DNA of 64,000 nucleotides, taken from the NCBI RefSeq assembly GCF_000739635.1, contig NZ_BATQ01000075.1:1-64000 (forward strand). Direction: 5' to 3'. The DNA is from Verrucomicrobium sp. BvORR034. GTDB taxonomy: Bacteria > Verrucomicrobiota > Verrucomicrobiia > Verrucomicrobiales > Verrucomicrobiaceae. Under the pieces are notes generated by a model. It was not told the origin of the DNA. It did no database searches and saw only the letters and a program-made list of their open reading frames with translations. Made by a program: the position numbers and the translations under genes. This document shows positions 9,031-17,981 of this stretch, piece by piece. Position 1 is the stretch's first letter, and the number at the start of each line of letters is the position of its first letter.

Positions 9031-10101
9031 TTAGGCATGTTTCATAAATGATTCTCGCAACGGCACGACCTTTTTGTCCAGCTGGTGGGTCGCATGGATG
9101 TGGCGCACTGTGCCACTGCGGGCCCGCATGAGAATGGAGTGCGTCTCGGCACGGTGTCCGATGAGCTTCACACCCGGCAGGAGGGAGCTGTCGCTGATGC
9201 CTGTGGCGCAGAAGAGGGCGCTTTCGCCCATGACGAGGTCCTCCACAAAGAAGACCTTTGTCAGCTCCTCGCGAGTCACGAGCTCGGCCACCTCGGCATG
9301 GTGCTCCTGGTTGTGAAACCACATGCGCAGCTGCATGTCGCCTCCCAGGCACTTCAGGGCTGCGGCGGCGAGCACACCTTCCGGCGAGCCACCCATGCCG
9401 ATATAGAGATCCACTCCCGAGTCGGGGAGGGAAGGGGCGACCGCCGCTGTGATGTCGCCATCCGAGATCATGCGCATGGCGGCACCTGCCTCGCGGATCT
9501 CGCGGAAGATCTCGCCGTGCCGGGGCCGGTCCATGGTCACGACGACCAGATCGCTGACGCGCTTCCCCAGCACCTCAGCCACAAAGCTGAGCACCTCTTT
9601 AAGAGGCATGTCCAGGAAACTGCGGGTGCCTTGTTCTGCCAGGGCCTTCTTCACGGCAGGACCGTAGGCGATCTTGTGGCAGTAGAAGCTTGGGAGGCTC
9701 TTCATCACGTTGGGCGCTCCATCCGGCACCTGGGCGGCGGCCATGACCGAGATGCTGTTGGGCAGGCCCTTGGCGATGTTGGTCGTGCCATCGATCGGGT
9801 CCAGGGCAATGTTGAAACGCGGGCTGCCATTGCGCCAGGTGCCGAGCTGCTCCCCGACGAAAATCCCGGGCGCATTGTCCTTGATGCCCTCGCCAATCAC
9901 GACCTCTCCCCGGATGTCCAGGAGATCGAAAACACCTGCGATGGCGGCGCAGGCCGCGGCATCGGCCTTCTCCTTCTCCCCACGCCCCAGCCAGTGGATG
10001 GCCTGGAGGGCCGCGTTCTCCGTGGCACGCACGAATTCGAACTCCAAAATCCGTTCCAGGTCGAGAGAACTACGGAGAGGCGGAAGGTCGGTGGGCTGCA
10101 T
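9031..10101 (-). CDS. glpX: Class II fructose-1,6-bisphosphatase
   Basis: A 356-residue GlpX enzyme that hydrolyses fructose 1,6-bisphosphate to fructose 6-phosphate, the committed step of gluconeogenesis, in the cytoplasm. Visible signatures are ILEFEFVRATENAAL at the N-terminus, VVIGEGIKDNAP (metal-binding glutamates), the Li+-sensitive phosphatase motif ALDPIDGTTN, and YIGMGGSPEGVLAAAALKCLGG. I chose ATG 10101 because the upstream 26 residues of the open frame do not belong to the family. No Shine-Dalgarno sequence is visible. Together with pgi 5 kb away it suggests an active gluconeogenic route. No class I enzyme gene is seen here. Confidence 0.95.
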   Translation of the reverse strand: MQPTDLPPLRSSLDLERILEFEFVRATENAALQAIHWLGRGEKEKADAAACAAIAGVFDLLDIRGEVVIGEGIKDNAPGIFVGEQLGTWRNGSPRFNIALDPIDGTTNIAKGLPNSISVMAAAQVPDGAPNVMKSLPSFYCHKIAYGPAVKKALAEQGTRSFLDMPLKEVLSFVAEVLGKRVSDLVVVTMDRPRHGEIFREIREAGAAMRMISDGDITAAVAPSLPDSGVDLYIGMGGSPEGVLAAAALKCLGGDMQLRMWFHNQEHHAEVAELVTREELTKVFFVEDLVMGESALFCATGISDSSLLPGVKLIGHRAETHSILMRARSGTVRHIHATHQLDKKVVPLRESFMKHA

Positions 10102-10351
10102 GGGGCGGAAGGAAAGCTGCGGCTGACTAAAGCACAGATGTGCACCGACGCAGATGCCCAATCTCAGCTTTCTTGTCACGCAGAAGCGGGATACCTGATG
10201 CGGGCCTCAGAACCTGTGTGGATCAAAATCTCCTGGGGCGGCAGGTGATGTCAGGCAGACTGAGTGAGATGCGGCTTGGCAGGACGATAGCCTGCTACGG
10301 TCCTCCCGGCGGTGTGGGGTTGGCTCTGAGTCCTTGGGCGTTCAGCGAAAG

Positions 10352-10531
10352 CTATTGAACAGCGGGAATGGATATTTGGAATTTCGATTCATCGACCACA
10401 TCGGGATTCAGTGCCCCATTTGTAACAATATCCAAATTCTCCCACGCCAGTTCTTCCACTGCATTTTCATTGCTCAAGATCTGCGCTCTCGTAACAGGAC
10501 GCTTCGGCGCGCGACTGGGCGTTCCATTCAT
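10352..10531 (-). CDS. 59-residue acidic small protein overlapping the upstream gene by ATGA
   Basis: Its ATG (10531-10529) overlaps the TGA of the preceding gene (10530-10528), and the frame runs to a TAG at 10354-10352. The product starts with a basic segment (MNGTPSRAPKRPVTRAQ) and continues with an acidic, evenly mixed composition (SNENAVEELAWENLDIV, DVVDESKFQISIPAVQ) that looks like real protein rather than a frame shadow. There is no signal peptide or membrane helix. The 4-base overlap implies translational coupling with the exported protein encoded upstream. No family is recognised. It fills most of what would otherwise be an empty 426-bp gap. Confidence 0.5.
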   Translation of the reverse strand: MNGTPSRAPKRPVTRAQILSNENAVEELAWENLDIVTNGALNPDVVDESKFQISIPAVQ

Positions 10532-10983
10532 TTCCCCTTCGGATACAGGTAGCCAAAACCAGTGATGGAATCAATCATGTTCTCTTTGATGACGATGTCG
10601 GGGGCATAGAAACCGATTCGTCCGACTTCCTTGCCATCCTGCAGGTCCTTGGCCGTCTTCAATGATCTCTGCCACACGTTTTCCAACGGCCCGCCCGGTT
10701 CGGCTTCCTCACCCCGCTTGATCGTGAATGTGGCGTTGTTTGAGATGACTTGAACTCTCGTAACCGGCATTCCGTGCCAGTTGTCCCCGGAGTATTTGGG
10801 ATCGTAAGCTTCCCGGACCAGCGTGATGCGAGTCTTCGCCTCGGTGACGACGATCGTGATCACGCTTTCTTCAATGACGACCTTTTTGACCTTCAAGAGG
10901 GTGACATCTGCATCCGAAGCGGCACGAGCCGATGCTGTCAGAAAGACAAGGGCTGCAAGAACGGAGGCTGGCAACAGTTTCAT
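10528..10983 (-). CDS. Small exported protein, unknown function
   Basis: 151 residues from ATG 10983, which begins a typical signal peptide (MKLLPASVLAALVFLTASARA). An in-frame start 30 bp upstream would add a non-hydrophobic extension. The mature protein has alternating strands (VTLLKVKKVVIEESVITIVVTEAKTR) and ends GFGYLYPKGK. It contains no cysteines, so disulfides are excluded. No family is recognised. It precedes the coupled 59-residue gene; another small exported protein lies 147 bp upstream on the same strand, and the two may be co-transcribed. Confidence 0.65.
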   Translation of the reverse strand: MKLLPASVLAALVFLTASARAASDADVTLLKVKKVVIEESVITIVVTEAKTRITLVREAYDPKYSGDNWHGMPVTRVQVISNNATFTIKRGEEAEPGGPLENVWQRSLKTAKDLQDGKEVGRIGFYAPDIVIKENMIDSITGFGYLYPKGK

Positions 10984-11130
10984 GGGGAAAGGTTGCTCAA
11001 CGATGCTCTGCAATTTGTCAGGTGATTGTAAAAATTGTCTGTTCGTCCGGGCGCGTCGAGAAAGGAACGCAGGGATTGCAGCCGCGACGCTCTCACTGGA
11101 GTAGCTTTAACGCGGGGCTACGCGGATTGG

Positions 11131-11550
11131 CTATTTGATCGACCAAGCCTGGTGAAGGTAGATCGTGTAGGCACCAAAACCTTCGTCAACGACAATGCCT
11201 TCGATGCGGAGTCGATTGCCTTTCTTCAGCGACGATGCTGTGGTGGTGGCGCTGATAAGGTGGGCGTGGGCGTGGATGGGATTGGCGGGGTGCGCCGAAT
11301 CACCTGCTTCCTTTGGGGACACGATCTCCACAAGCGGAACCTCCCGCTCGATGGTGACGACAACATCGAGCAGTACGAATTGTCCGATGATCTTGTCTAT
11401 CGCGTCTGGAGACCCCTCCATTTGAAGTAGCTGTGATGCCGTCAAATGGACCTTCGTGGGAAACTGAAGATCAACCTTATCGGATGCGGGTTCTCCCAAA
11501 GCAACGACGTGGGGCACCATCAGAAGGATAAGGACCAGGAGCGGCTTCAT
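11131..11550 (-). CDS. Small exported protein, unknown function (possibly OB-like)
   Basis: 139 residues with a signal peptide (MKPLLVLILLMVPHVVALG). The rest is strand-rich: VHLTASQLLQ, GQFVLLDVVVTIEREVPLVEI and NRLRIEGIVVDEGFGAYTIYL. This pattern, including a G.V..E.FG..Y turn, is reminiscent of small OB-fold proteins, but no family is recognised. It lies 42 bp downstream of the exported beta-helix protein on the same strand, so it may be in the same unit. The start at 11550 is the only reasonable one, since it begins the signal peptide. Confidence 0.6.
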   Translation of the reverse strand: MKPLLVLILLMVPHVVALGEPASDKVDLQFPTKVHLTASQLLQMEGSPDAIDKIIGQFVLLDVVVTIEREVPLVEIVSPKEAGDSAHPANPIHAHAHLISATTTASSLKKGNRLRIEGIVVDEGFGAYTIYLHQAWSIK

Positions 11551-11591
11551 AGTGCTTGCCGCGGATGAGTTTGACCACGGATATGAACAAT

Positions 11592-13043
11592 TTACTCATT
11601 GTCTTTTACCACGCCAACTCCTTCGTCGACTTTGAGACCGTTGGCCACGATGTTGTCGCGGACCCGGTTGTCGCGGCCGCCTTCAAGCCGGAGGGAGAGG
11701 GTGCCTTTTTTGGCTTCTCCCTCACGATCATCACGAATGACACAACCCGAGACCAGTGTGCGGGTGCAATCCTTCAACCAGAGCCCGATATTATCGCAGT
11801 CGAAGATGCTACAGTCCGTGACGGTAAAGCGGTCGCACTTCTCCAGCAGGACGGCGGCTGGCTTTTGCCAGACTCCCTTCACCAGAAGTCCGTTCAGCTT
11901 GCAGTCGGCTGAGTTGCGGAAGGTCAGGCCATTCAGATCCTTGGACCAGTTCCCATTCACCACGTAGCGGGGATTTCGGTCGAAGTCGTTGGGCCCCACC
12001 ACCACGCACTGGCTGTTTTCCACCAGGAGGTCGTGTTCAAAGCCTTCCCAAAAGGTGTTGCCCGTGATGTTCACTCCGCGGGCATTGTCCAGATGGATGT
12101 TCACCATCACATCACTGAAGACATTGCCCGTGATGGTGATGTGTCCTTCCTGGGTGGGGGTGTTGTTTTTGAGGCTGGTGACGCCCTTGCCCAGTACCCG
12201 GATGTTGGCGCTGCCGGGTGACTTGCTGTTGTGCTGGATGGTGCAGCCGGTGATGGCCACCTCGTCCGTGCTGCCTTCGGAGGAGTCGATCAAGATGTTG
12301 GCCGTGGGCGCGGTGTCCGCGGTCATGTTGCTCTCGATGTCGCAGGTGCCGATATGGACATTGCGCACCTCGCCGCCTTTGAAGACGATGCCGCCCTGGG
12401 CGTTGTAGCTGATGTGGCTGCCCACGATGTTGGACTGGTGCAGATTCACATGATCGTAGAAGATCCCGCAGCCGGTGTTGTGATAGATGTGGCAGTTGGC
12501 AATCAGGACATTGCGGTTGCGCGTCGTGAGCCGGATGCCATGGCGCACGCGATGGATGTTGGTCTCGCTCACGGTGAGTTGCATGACTCCCGTGGCCTGA
12601 ATGCCATGGGCCTCGGCATGGGTGCCCGTGAAGCCGACCCCCCGCACGATGGGCATGCGTTGGTTTTGCCAGACATTTTCCTGGAAGCTTTTGGGATCTG
12701 CGGAGCCCGTCAGGTGAGTGCCGACAAAGTGAAGTGCTGGCCCGCCCGCCGTCATGACCAGACTGCCCGTGCCATCGCTGACGAGCGAGGTGAATCCGGT
12801 CTTATCCAGATCCACCGTGATGGTTTTGGTCAGACGGTAGTTGCCCTTGGGCAGCACGATCGAGCCCAGCCCGCTGTCCACCGCCTTCTGAATGGCAGCA
12901 GTGTCGTCGGCCTTGCCATCACCCACCGCTCCGAAATCACGCACCGTCTTGCCACCCTCCGCCTGGAGGAAGGGAGCGACCGCCAGCAGGATCAGACTGG
13001 TGATCAAGAGACGAAAAGAGGGGACAGTGTGCGGCAGCTTCAT
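11592..13043 (-). CDS. Exported right-handed beta-helix protein (pectate-lyase superfamily)
   Basis: A 483-residue protein with a signal peptide (FRLLITSLILLAVAPFLQA). The start of the mature protein, VRDFGAVGDGKADDTAAIQKAVD (residues about 33-55), is the hallmark of the Pectate_lyase_3 domain found in phage tailspikes, pectinases and epimerases. The rest consists of short repeated coils rich in G, N and V (NVLIANCHIYHNTGCGIFYDH, HITITGNVFSDVMVNIHLDNA, CVVVGPNDF), as expected of a parallel beta-helix with about 15 turns. It probably binds or cleaves an acidic polysaccharide outside the cytoplasm; the catalytic residues cannot be named. It is divergent from the M14 peptidase gene, with a 142-bp shared promoter region. 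Confidence 0.85.
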   Translation of the reverse strand: MKLPHTVPSFRLLITSLILLAVAPFLQAEGGKTVRDFGAVGDGKADDTAAIQKAVDSGLGSIVLPKGNYRLTKTITVDLDKTGFTSLVSDGTGSLVMTAGGPALHFVGTHLTGSADPKSFQENVWQNQRMPIVRGVGFTGTHAEAHGIQATGVMQLTVSETNIHRVRHGIRLTTRNRNVLIANCHIYHNTGCGIFYDHVNLHQSNIVGSHISYNAQGGIVFKGGEVRNVHIGTCDIESNMTADTAPTANILIDSSEGSTDEVAITGCTIQHNSKSPGSANIRVLGKGVTSLKNNTPTQEGHITITGNVFSDVMVNIHLDNARGVNITGNTFWEGFEHDLLVENSQCVVVGPNDFDRNPRYVVNGNWSKDLNGLTFRNSADCKLNGLLVKGVWQKPAAVLLEKCDRFTVTDCSIFDCDNIGLWLKDCTRTLVSGCVIRDDREGEAKKGTLSLRLEGGRDNRVRDNIVANGLKVDEGVGVVKDNE

Positions 13044-13185
13044 GGGGCGGGTGATGGAGAGCCTGTACCTACGGAGAATGCAGGGGAGTGTTGCATGCGA
13101 TAGGGGACGGTACTGGTATTTTTGTCATCACTGGAAGAGTCGCCATCTCAAGTTCCGGTCTTGTCATGCGGTGGAGGAACAGCTT

Positions 13186-14466
13186 ATGCTCGCGAGCATG
13201 AAGACGCTTTCGGCAGGTGGTGTATTGGCAGCAGTGCTCTCATGCATGGGCATGGTTCCGATCCATGCATTGGAGGTTGAGACGGACTTTGACGGAGCGT
13301 CGGTGAGAGTGCTGGGCCTGGATGCCGCCACTCAGGAAGTCAGGTTTATGCCGGGTGGACAGGCGGAACGTGGCTGGCCCTGCTGGTGGTACTTCCGGGT
13401 TGCCGGTGTGAAACAGGACCAGCCGCTGACGTTGAAGTTGTCGGGAAGTGATGCAGTGGTGGCCAAAGGGGCTGGCGGACCTTTGACGAAGCCCCTTTCC
13501 TCATCGTGGGCCATGCCTGTGCGTGCGGCATGGTCGATCGATGGCAAGACCTGGCTGCAAACGGAGCCAGGCAAGAAGGGGGCCGACGGCCAGATGGAGT
13601 ATCAGATTCCGGTGGCCACGGCTTCAGCCAATGGGCGAGTTCTGGTCGCGTGGGGACCTCCGTATTCTCCGGCCAAGGCAGAGGAGTGGGTGCGGCAGAC
13701 CGGCTCAGAGCATCGGGTGGCAGAGGAGATGGAGCTCTGCCGTTCCCGTGAGGGACGTCGCGTGCCCATGCTGAGGATCAGTGAGGGGGACCGGGTGCCG
13801 GAGCGGCGCTTCGGCGTGTGGGTGCACGCCCGCCAGCATGCCTGGGAGTCCGGATCCAGCTGGGTTTGCCAGGGGTTCGTGGAGTGGGTCATGAGTGCCG
13901 ACGTTGGCGCCGCCTGGCTGAGGCAGAATGCCGAGATTTACGTGGTACCCGTGATGGATGTGGACAACGCCGCCACTGGGAACGGGGGCAAGGATGCGCT
14001 GCCGCAGGATCACAACCGCGACTGGAGCGAGAAACCCAACTGGAATGAGGTGGCCGCCGCCCAAAAGATCCTCAAGGGACTGGCTGCAGAGGGAAGACTG
14101 GATGTGTTCCTGGATCTGCACAACCCGGCTCCCGGAGATTTGAAGGCCTTCTTCTACGCTCCTGCCTTGGAGTTGCTCAAACCGGAAGCGAAGGCTTTCC
14201 AGGCGGATTTCCTGAAACTCGCCAGAAAGGAGATCGAACCCGTGATGCCCATGCTGGCAGAGCCCAAGATCACGGCTTCATCATACCACCCCCTGTGGCG
14301 GCAGATCAGCGGCAACTGGGTGCAGGCCAACGGCAATGCGAAGACTGTGGCACTGTGTCTGGAGACCCCCTGGAATACGGCGGCCAGCACCACGGAGGGG
14401 TATCGAAACGTAGGGGCGGCTCTTGCAAAGGCGCTCCGGGCCCATCTCCAGGAGCGTGGTCAGTAG
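13186..14466 (+). CDS. Exported M14-family zinc carboxypeptidase
   Basis: I chose ATG 13186, preceded by GTGGAGG at a suitable distance, giving 426 residues; ATG 13198 is an alternative. A signal peptide (LSAGGVLAAVLSCMGMVPIHA) is followed by an all-beta domain like the N-terminal domain of cytosolic carboxypeptidases (about residues 30-150), then the M14 catalytic domain. Visible zinc ligands are the H..E pair in HARQHAWESG and the later histidine in VFLDLHNP. DHNRDW supplies the substrate-binding Asn-Arg pair, and the general-base glutamate lies in LCLETPWN. It should cleave C-terminal residues from peptides or peptidoglycan stems outside the cytoplasm. Its stop lies 13 bp from the convergent membrane-protein gene. 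Confidence 0.88.
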   Translation: MLASMKTLSAGGVLAAVLSCMGMVPIHALEVETDFDGASVRVLGLDAATQEVRFMPGGQAERGWPCWWYFRVAGVKQDQPLTLKLSGSDAVVAKGAGGPLTKPLSSSWAMPVRAAWSIDGKTWLQTEPGKKGADGQMEYQIPVATASANGRVLVAWGPPYSPAKAEEWVRQTGSEHRVAEEMELCRSREGRRVPMLRISEGDRVPERRFGVWVHARQHAWESGSSWVCQGFVEWVMSADVGAAWLRQNAEIYVVPVMDVDNAATGNGGKDALPQDHNRDWSEKPNWNEVAAAQKILKGLAAEGRLDVFLDLHNPAPGDLKAFFYAPALELLKPEAKAFQADFLKLARKEIEPVMPMLAEPKITASSYHPLWRQISGNWVQANGNAKTVALCLETPWNTAASTTEGYRNVGAALAKALRAHLQERGQ

Positions 14467-14479
14467 TGGCTACCTCAGC

Positions 14480-14848
14480 TCAGTACTTGTCCAGCTCCTG
14501 GGCGCGGAACAGCTCCTCTTTGGTCATCTCGTGCGGAGTATGGCGGTGCTGGTAGGTGATGCCCACAACGAAGACGACCACATCCGCCACGAGAAAGAAC
14601 ATGGCGATGATCAAGGCATTGCGCTTGATGACCTCATCCAGCCGCTTGTTGCGATTCACGGAAATTTCCTCCGCCCGGCTGAATCGCGACTGATAGAGGC
14701 GGCGCCAGCCCCTGGGATCGCGGGCGATGCTGAAGGTCCAAAGGAACAGCCCCGTGAAAACAATGCACGCAAGCTGATAGGCGAGGGGGAAATTCTCCAC
14801 CTCGCCACCCGGGACTACTGCCAGCACCGCCTCATTCAACATTTTCAA
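14480..14848 (-). CDS. Small membrane protein with two transmembrane helices
   Basis: A 122-residue protein with one helix at about residues 22-42 (AYQLACIVFTGLFLWTFSIA) and one at about 76-98 (NALIIAMFFLVADVVVFVVGI). A basic cytoplasmic-looking loop (RDPRGWRRLYQSRF) lies between them. No family is recognised. It lies 42 bp downstream of pgi on the same strand and could be co-transcribed with it. ATG 14848 or the ATG two codons later could be the start. Confidence 0.6.
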   Translation of the reverse strand: MKMLNEAVLAVVPGGEVENFPLAYQLACIVFTGLFLWTFSIARDPRGWRRLYQSRFSRAEEISVNRNKRLDEVIKRNALIIAMFFLVADVVVFVVGITYQHRHTPHEMTKEELFRAQELDKY

Positions 14849-14890
14849 TTTTCAATCGAGCAGAAAGAAAGTTCCAGCATGAACTTTCTA

Positions 14891-16474
14891 TCAACGAGAT
14901 GAAAATTGGTCCTCATCCGGGCTGCCACCCAGAGTCACGGACACCTGGGCGTCATTGGCGGCCAGGTGAGTGAGGCAGTGATAGACGTCCTCCACATCGG
15001 CCTGTAGCGGGGCGGCAATGGCGGTGGCGGTGCCGCTGCCTGCCTTGGTAAGCTGTTCACGCACCTGGGAGAGTAGGGTGAGGAACACCCCAGCGGCCTT
15101 TTTGCCCGCCTCGACGCCCGGCTGATGGTAGGCATTGATGTTTACCAGGCTGGCATAGAAGGAGACCGCGCGGTCATAGAGGGCGATGATGGCTCCCACG
15201 GTGAAGGGGGTCACCTCAGGAATGCTGATGGTCACGGACTCACGCCCGTTCTCAAACAAGGCCTTCCGCGTGCCACGCAGGAAGCCCTGCAGGAAGTCAC
15301 TGCAACGGGTGCCTGGTTCCACTTCGACCTGAGCTGCGTCTGAGCCCTTGCGCACTTCGATGAAGGTGGCGAAGAAGTTGTTCACCCCATCGCGAAGCTG
15401 CTGCACATACGCGTGCTGGTCGGTGGAGCCCTTGTTGCCGTACACCGCAATGCCCTGATTGACCTTGTTGCCATCCAGATCCAGTTCCTTGCCCAGCGAC
15501 TCCATGACGAGCTGCTGGAGGTACTTGCTCAGCAGGACCAGACGGTCCTTGTAGGGAAGGATGACCATGTCCTTGGCGCCCTTGCCGCCGCCGGCGTGGT
15601 GCCACATCAGAGCCAGCAGCATGGAGACGTTCTGCGCCACCGGGAGGGAGCGGGTCTTCTCATCCATGGCAGCAGCGCCAGCCAGGAGGGAGTCGATGTC
15701 CACGCCCTGCAGGGCCATGGGCACGAGGCCCACGGTGTGCATCACGGAGGTGCGACCGCCCACCCAGTCGGTCATCGGGAAGATCTTCAGCCAGTTGTTC
15801 TGCGTGGCGTAGGCTTCCAGCTTGCTGCTGATGTTGTTGGCGGCGGTGCCGGTGACAGCGACCGCGTGCTTGGAAAAATTCAACCCAGCTCGCTCATAGG
15901 CGGCCCGCGCTTCAAGCATGCCATTGCGGGTTTCTGGCGTGCCACCGGACTTGGAGATCACCACGGTGAGCGTCTCGGCAAGACCTTCTCCGATCTCGCT
16001 GAACACGCGCTGGATGCCTTCCGGGTCGGTGTTGTCAAAGAACCAGGTCTGCAGCGGGGCGGTCCAGGAGTCCACCAGGGCGTCACGCATGAACTGCGGA
16101 CCCAGGGCGGAGCCGCCGATGCCGATCACGAGCAGCTTTGTGAACTTTCCGCCTTTTTCTGTGGTGATCTCGCCAGCGTGGATCTTGGCGGCGAAGGCTT
16201 TGCTCTCGGCGATGTCGTCTTCGATGCCTTTTTGCAACTCCGGGGTGGGGGCGAGTTTGGCATTGCGGAGCCAGTAGTGCCCCACCATGCGACCTTCGTC
16301 GGGATTGACGATTTCACCCGCCTCCAGCTTCTTCATGTCGGCCACCGCCCGATCTGTCAGGGGAGCCATTTTGGTGAAGAAGTCATCGCCGAAGTTCATT
16401 CGGCTGATGTCGAGCGTGATGCCCAGGTCAGAATAGCGGACGAAGTTGGATTGAAAACGCTGCCAGAGACTCAT
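14891..16474 (-). CDS. pgi: Glucose-6-phosphate isomerase
   Basis: 527 residues from ATG 16474 ([16 protein letters not shown]). The open frame extends further upstream, but that part overlaps the divergent gene and is not family-like. The enzyme interconverts glucose 6-phosphate and fructose 6-phosphate in the cytoplasm. Signatures are [30 protein letters not shown] (phosphate-binding SIS fold), [17 protein letters not shown] and [18 protein letters not shown], the last holding the catalytic Gln/His region. It starts 89 bp from the divergently transcribed Dabb gene. With glpX nearby it covers two adjacent steps of gluconeogenesis, though the genes are not in one operon. Confidence 0.96.
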   Translation of the reverse strand: MSLWQRFQSNFVRYSDLGITLDISRMNFGDDFFTKMAPLTDRAVADMKKLEAGEIVNPDEGRMVGHYWLRNAKLAPTPELQKGIEDDIAESKAFAAKIHAGEITTEKGGKFTKLLVIGIGGSALGPQFMRDALVDSWTAPLQTWFFDNTDPEGIQRVFSEIGEGLAETLTVVISKSGGTPETRNGMLEARAAYERAGLNFSKHAVAVTGTAANNISSKLEAYATQNNWLKIFPMTDWVGGRTSVMHTVGLVPMALQGVDIDSLLAGAAAMDEKTRSLPVAQNVSMLLALMWHHAGGGKGAKDMVILPYKDRLVLLSKYLQQLVMESLGKELDLDGNKVNQGIAVYGNKGSTDQHAYVQQLRDGVNNFFATFIEVRKGSDAAQVEVEPGTRCSDFLQGFLRGTRKALFENGRESVTISIPEVTPFTVGAIIALYDRAVSFYASLVNINAYHQPGVEAGKKAAGVFLTLLSQVREQLTKAGSGTATAIAAPLQADVEDVYHCLTHLAANDAQVSVTLGGSPDEDQFSSR

Positions 16475-16563
16475 TGGGGCCGATGTAAGCAGGATTGCAA
16501 CCGGGTGCAAGGGCGAATGGAAGCACTGCTTGACCCCGGAAGGCATCTGGTGAGAATTGGAGC

Positions 16564-16932
16564 ATGAAAGCACTCTTCTTTGCGCTTCTGCTCACCACCC
16601 TCACCGCCATGTCTGCCTTTGCTGATGCCCCCTACCGCCATGTTGTCTTGTTCAAGTTCAAAGACACTGCTTCCAAAGAGCAAATCAAGGCAGTGGAAGA
16701 AGCATTCCGCGAGCTGCCGAAGCAGGTGAACACCATCACCGACTTTGAATGGGGCACCAACGTGAGCCCGGAAGGCAAGGACGAAGGCTTTACCCATTGT
16801 TTCTTCGTGACTTTCAAGGACAAAGCGGGCCTGGAGGTGTACCTGCCCCACCCGGCGCACAAGGAGTTTGGCAGCAAACTCAAGGGCCTCATCGACAAGG
16901 TGTTGGTGGTGGATTTTGTCGCGCAGAAGTAA
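16564..16932 (+). CDS. Exported Dabb (stress-responsive A/B barrel) domain protein
   Basis: A 122-residue protein with a signal peptide ([20 protein letters not shown]) followed by one Dabb ferredoxin-like domain. The domain begins [25 protein letters not shown] and ends with [23 protein letters not shown]. This matches the family pattern of an N-terminal H..L.K strand and an HP.H..F segment. Dabb proteins dimerise into a barrel and bind small hydrophobic ligands, but the substrate is unknown. A rho-independent terminator follows 46 bp downstream, so the gene is probably monocistronic. Confidence 0.88.
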   Translation: MKALFFALLLTTLTAMSAFADAPYRHVVLFKFKDTASKEQIKAVEEAFRELPKQVNTITDFEWGTNVSPEGKDEGFTHCFFVTFKDKAGLEVYLPHPAHKEFGSKLKGLIDKVLVVDFVAQK

Positions 16933-16978
16933 CCTGAATCTCCGGCGGTATCGACGCCGTCAGGTTTGAGCATTTGGA

Positions 16979-17006
16979 GGCGGGTCCGAAAGGCCCGCCT
17001 TCTTTG
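16979..17006 (+). terminator. Rho-independent terminator of the Dabb gene
   Basis: GGCGGGTCC and GGCCCGCC form a near-perfect GC stem (one bulged T) around a GAAA loop at 16979-16999. A T-rich stretch (TTCTTT) follows. Confidence 0.75.
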
Positions 17007-17127
17007 TGACTTTGTGTGCGAATGGAGGAACTGGAGCAGGCGGGAGCGAGTCAAGAAAGACTCCTTCATTGCCCGGATGAAATGATTTCATGCGGGAGGG
17101 GAAGGCGGCTCGGCAGTTTGAGAAGAA

Positions 17128-17904
17128 TCAGCCGCGAAGTTGCCTCATGGTTACTACGTCGGGGCCTGAATGCTGAGAAGTCGGATTGGCCGACAGTTCA
17201 GGATTGATGTCCTGACGAAGAATCTGGACCAGACGGATGAGATCCTCCTCGGTGATGTCCACAAAGGAGTCGAGTGTCCGGAGGGCCTGCACGATCTGTT
17301 CGTGAGTGGGGGCTGGTGTCGCGACGATGGTATCGTCCCTTAGAAGGGTCGTGGGGGACGGCACGGTCACGGCGGGACGGTTGAACAGCGCGGGGTAGCG
17401 CCGCCAGGCGAACAGCGCGTTGAACAGAATGGCAATGGTGACCATGGTCACGGCATTCGCCAGGACGGGAAAGAAAACAAACTTGTATCCGAGTGCTTGA
17501 ACGGCCGGACCGCCCAGCACCGCCGTCAGAGCGGTGGCACCGCCTGGTGGATGGATGCACTTGAAGACATGCATCGCCAGAATGGCCAATGCCACAGCCG
17601 CGGCTGCGGCCGCATAGTGATTGGGGATCGACCGGGCGCACAGCACGCCGAAGAAGGCGGAGAATCCGTGTCCGGCAATCACAGGCCACGGCTGGGAGAG
17701 GGATCCATGCGGCACGGCAAAGAGGAGCACTGCGCTCGCCCCCATGGAGGCAATGACCGCCGCTGCACCGGAGAGATGGAGCGTTGATTCCGTGATGATG
17801 AGCAGGAGGATAATGGAAATAAATCCGCCCGCGGCGGAGACGGCTTTCTCCCGTGGGCTGACTGGGTTGAGCTCGACACCAAGGAATGCTTTGAAGAATG
17901 ACAT
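17128..17904 (-). CDS. HPP-family integral membrane protein
   Basis: 258 residues from ATG 17904 (MSFFKAFLGVELNPVSPREK); a longer frame upstream overlaps the preceding gene and is not family-like. It has four to five hydrophobic helices (residues about 25-160) with the HPP signature CIHPPGGATALTAVLGG. HPP proteins have been linked to nitrite transport in chloroplasts and cyanobacteria; that role is not established here. The soluble C-terminal third (DDTIVATPAPTHEQIVQALRTLDSF) is an extension without a recognised domain. It is 77 bp downstream of the methyltransferase gene on the same strand, and probably the last gene of the run that starts with the ClC gene. Confidence 0.85.
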   Translation of the reverse strand: MSFFKAFLGVELNPVSPREKAVSAAGGFISIILLLIITESTLHLSGAAAVIASMGASAVLLFAVPHGSLSQPWPVIAGHGFSAFFGVLCARSIPNHYAAAAAAVALAILAMHVFKCIHPPGGATALTAVLGGPAVQALGYKFVFFPVLANAVTMVTIAILFNALFAWRRYPALFNRPAVTVPSPTTLLRDDTIVATPAPTHEQIVQALRTLDSFVDITEEDLIRLVQILRQDINPELSANPTSQHSGPDVVTMRQLRG

Positions 17905-17981
17905 GGGGAGTTGAGGAAAAGAAAGAGAGTCGGGTGAAGGGTCCTCGTGAACCCTGATTTGCCGGTAGCCGTATGTGCGGC

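Noticed and set aside
8781-9047. 88-codon plus-strand frame upstream of the FHA gene
   Set aside because: It overlaps the 3' end of glpX and has Arg/Ser-rich shadow composition.
9085-10248. Plus-strand open frame of 387 codons across glpX
   Set aside because: It is antisense to a clear GlpX enzyme and contains no recognisable domain.
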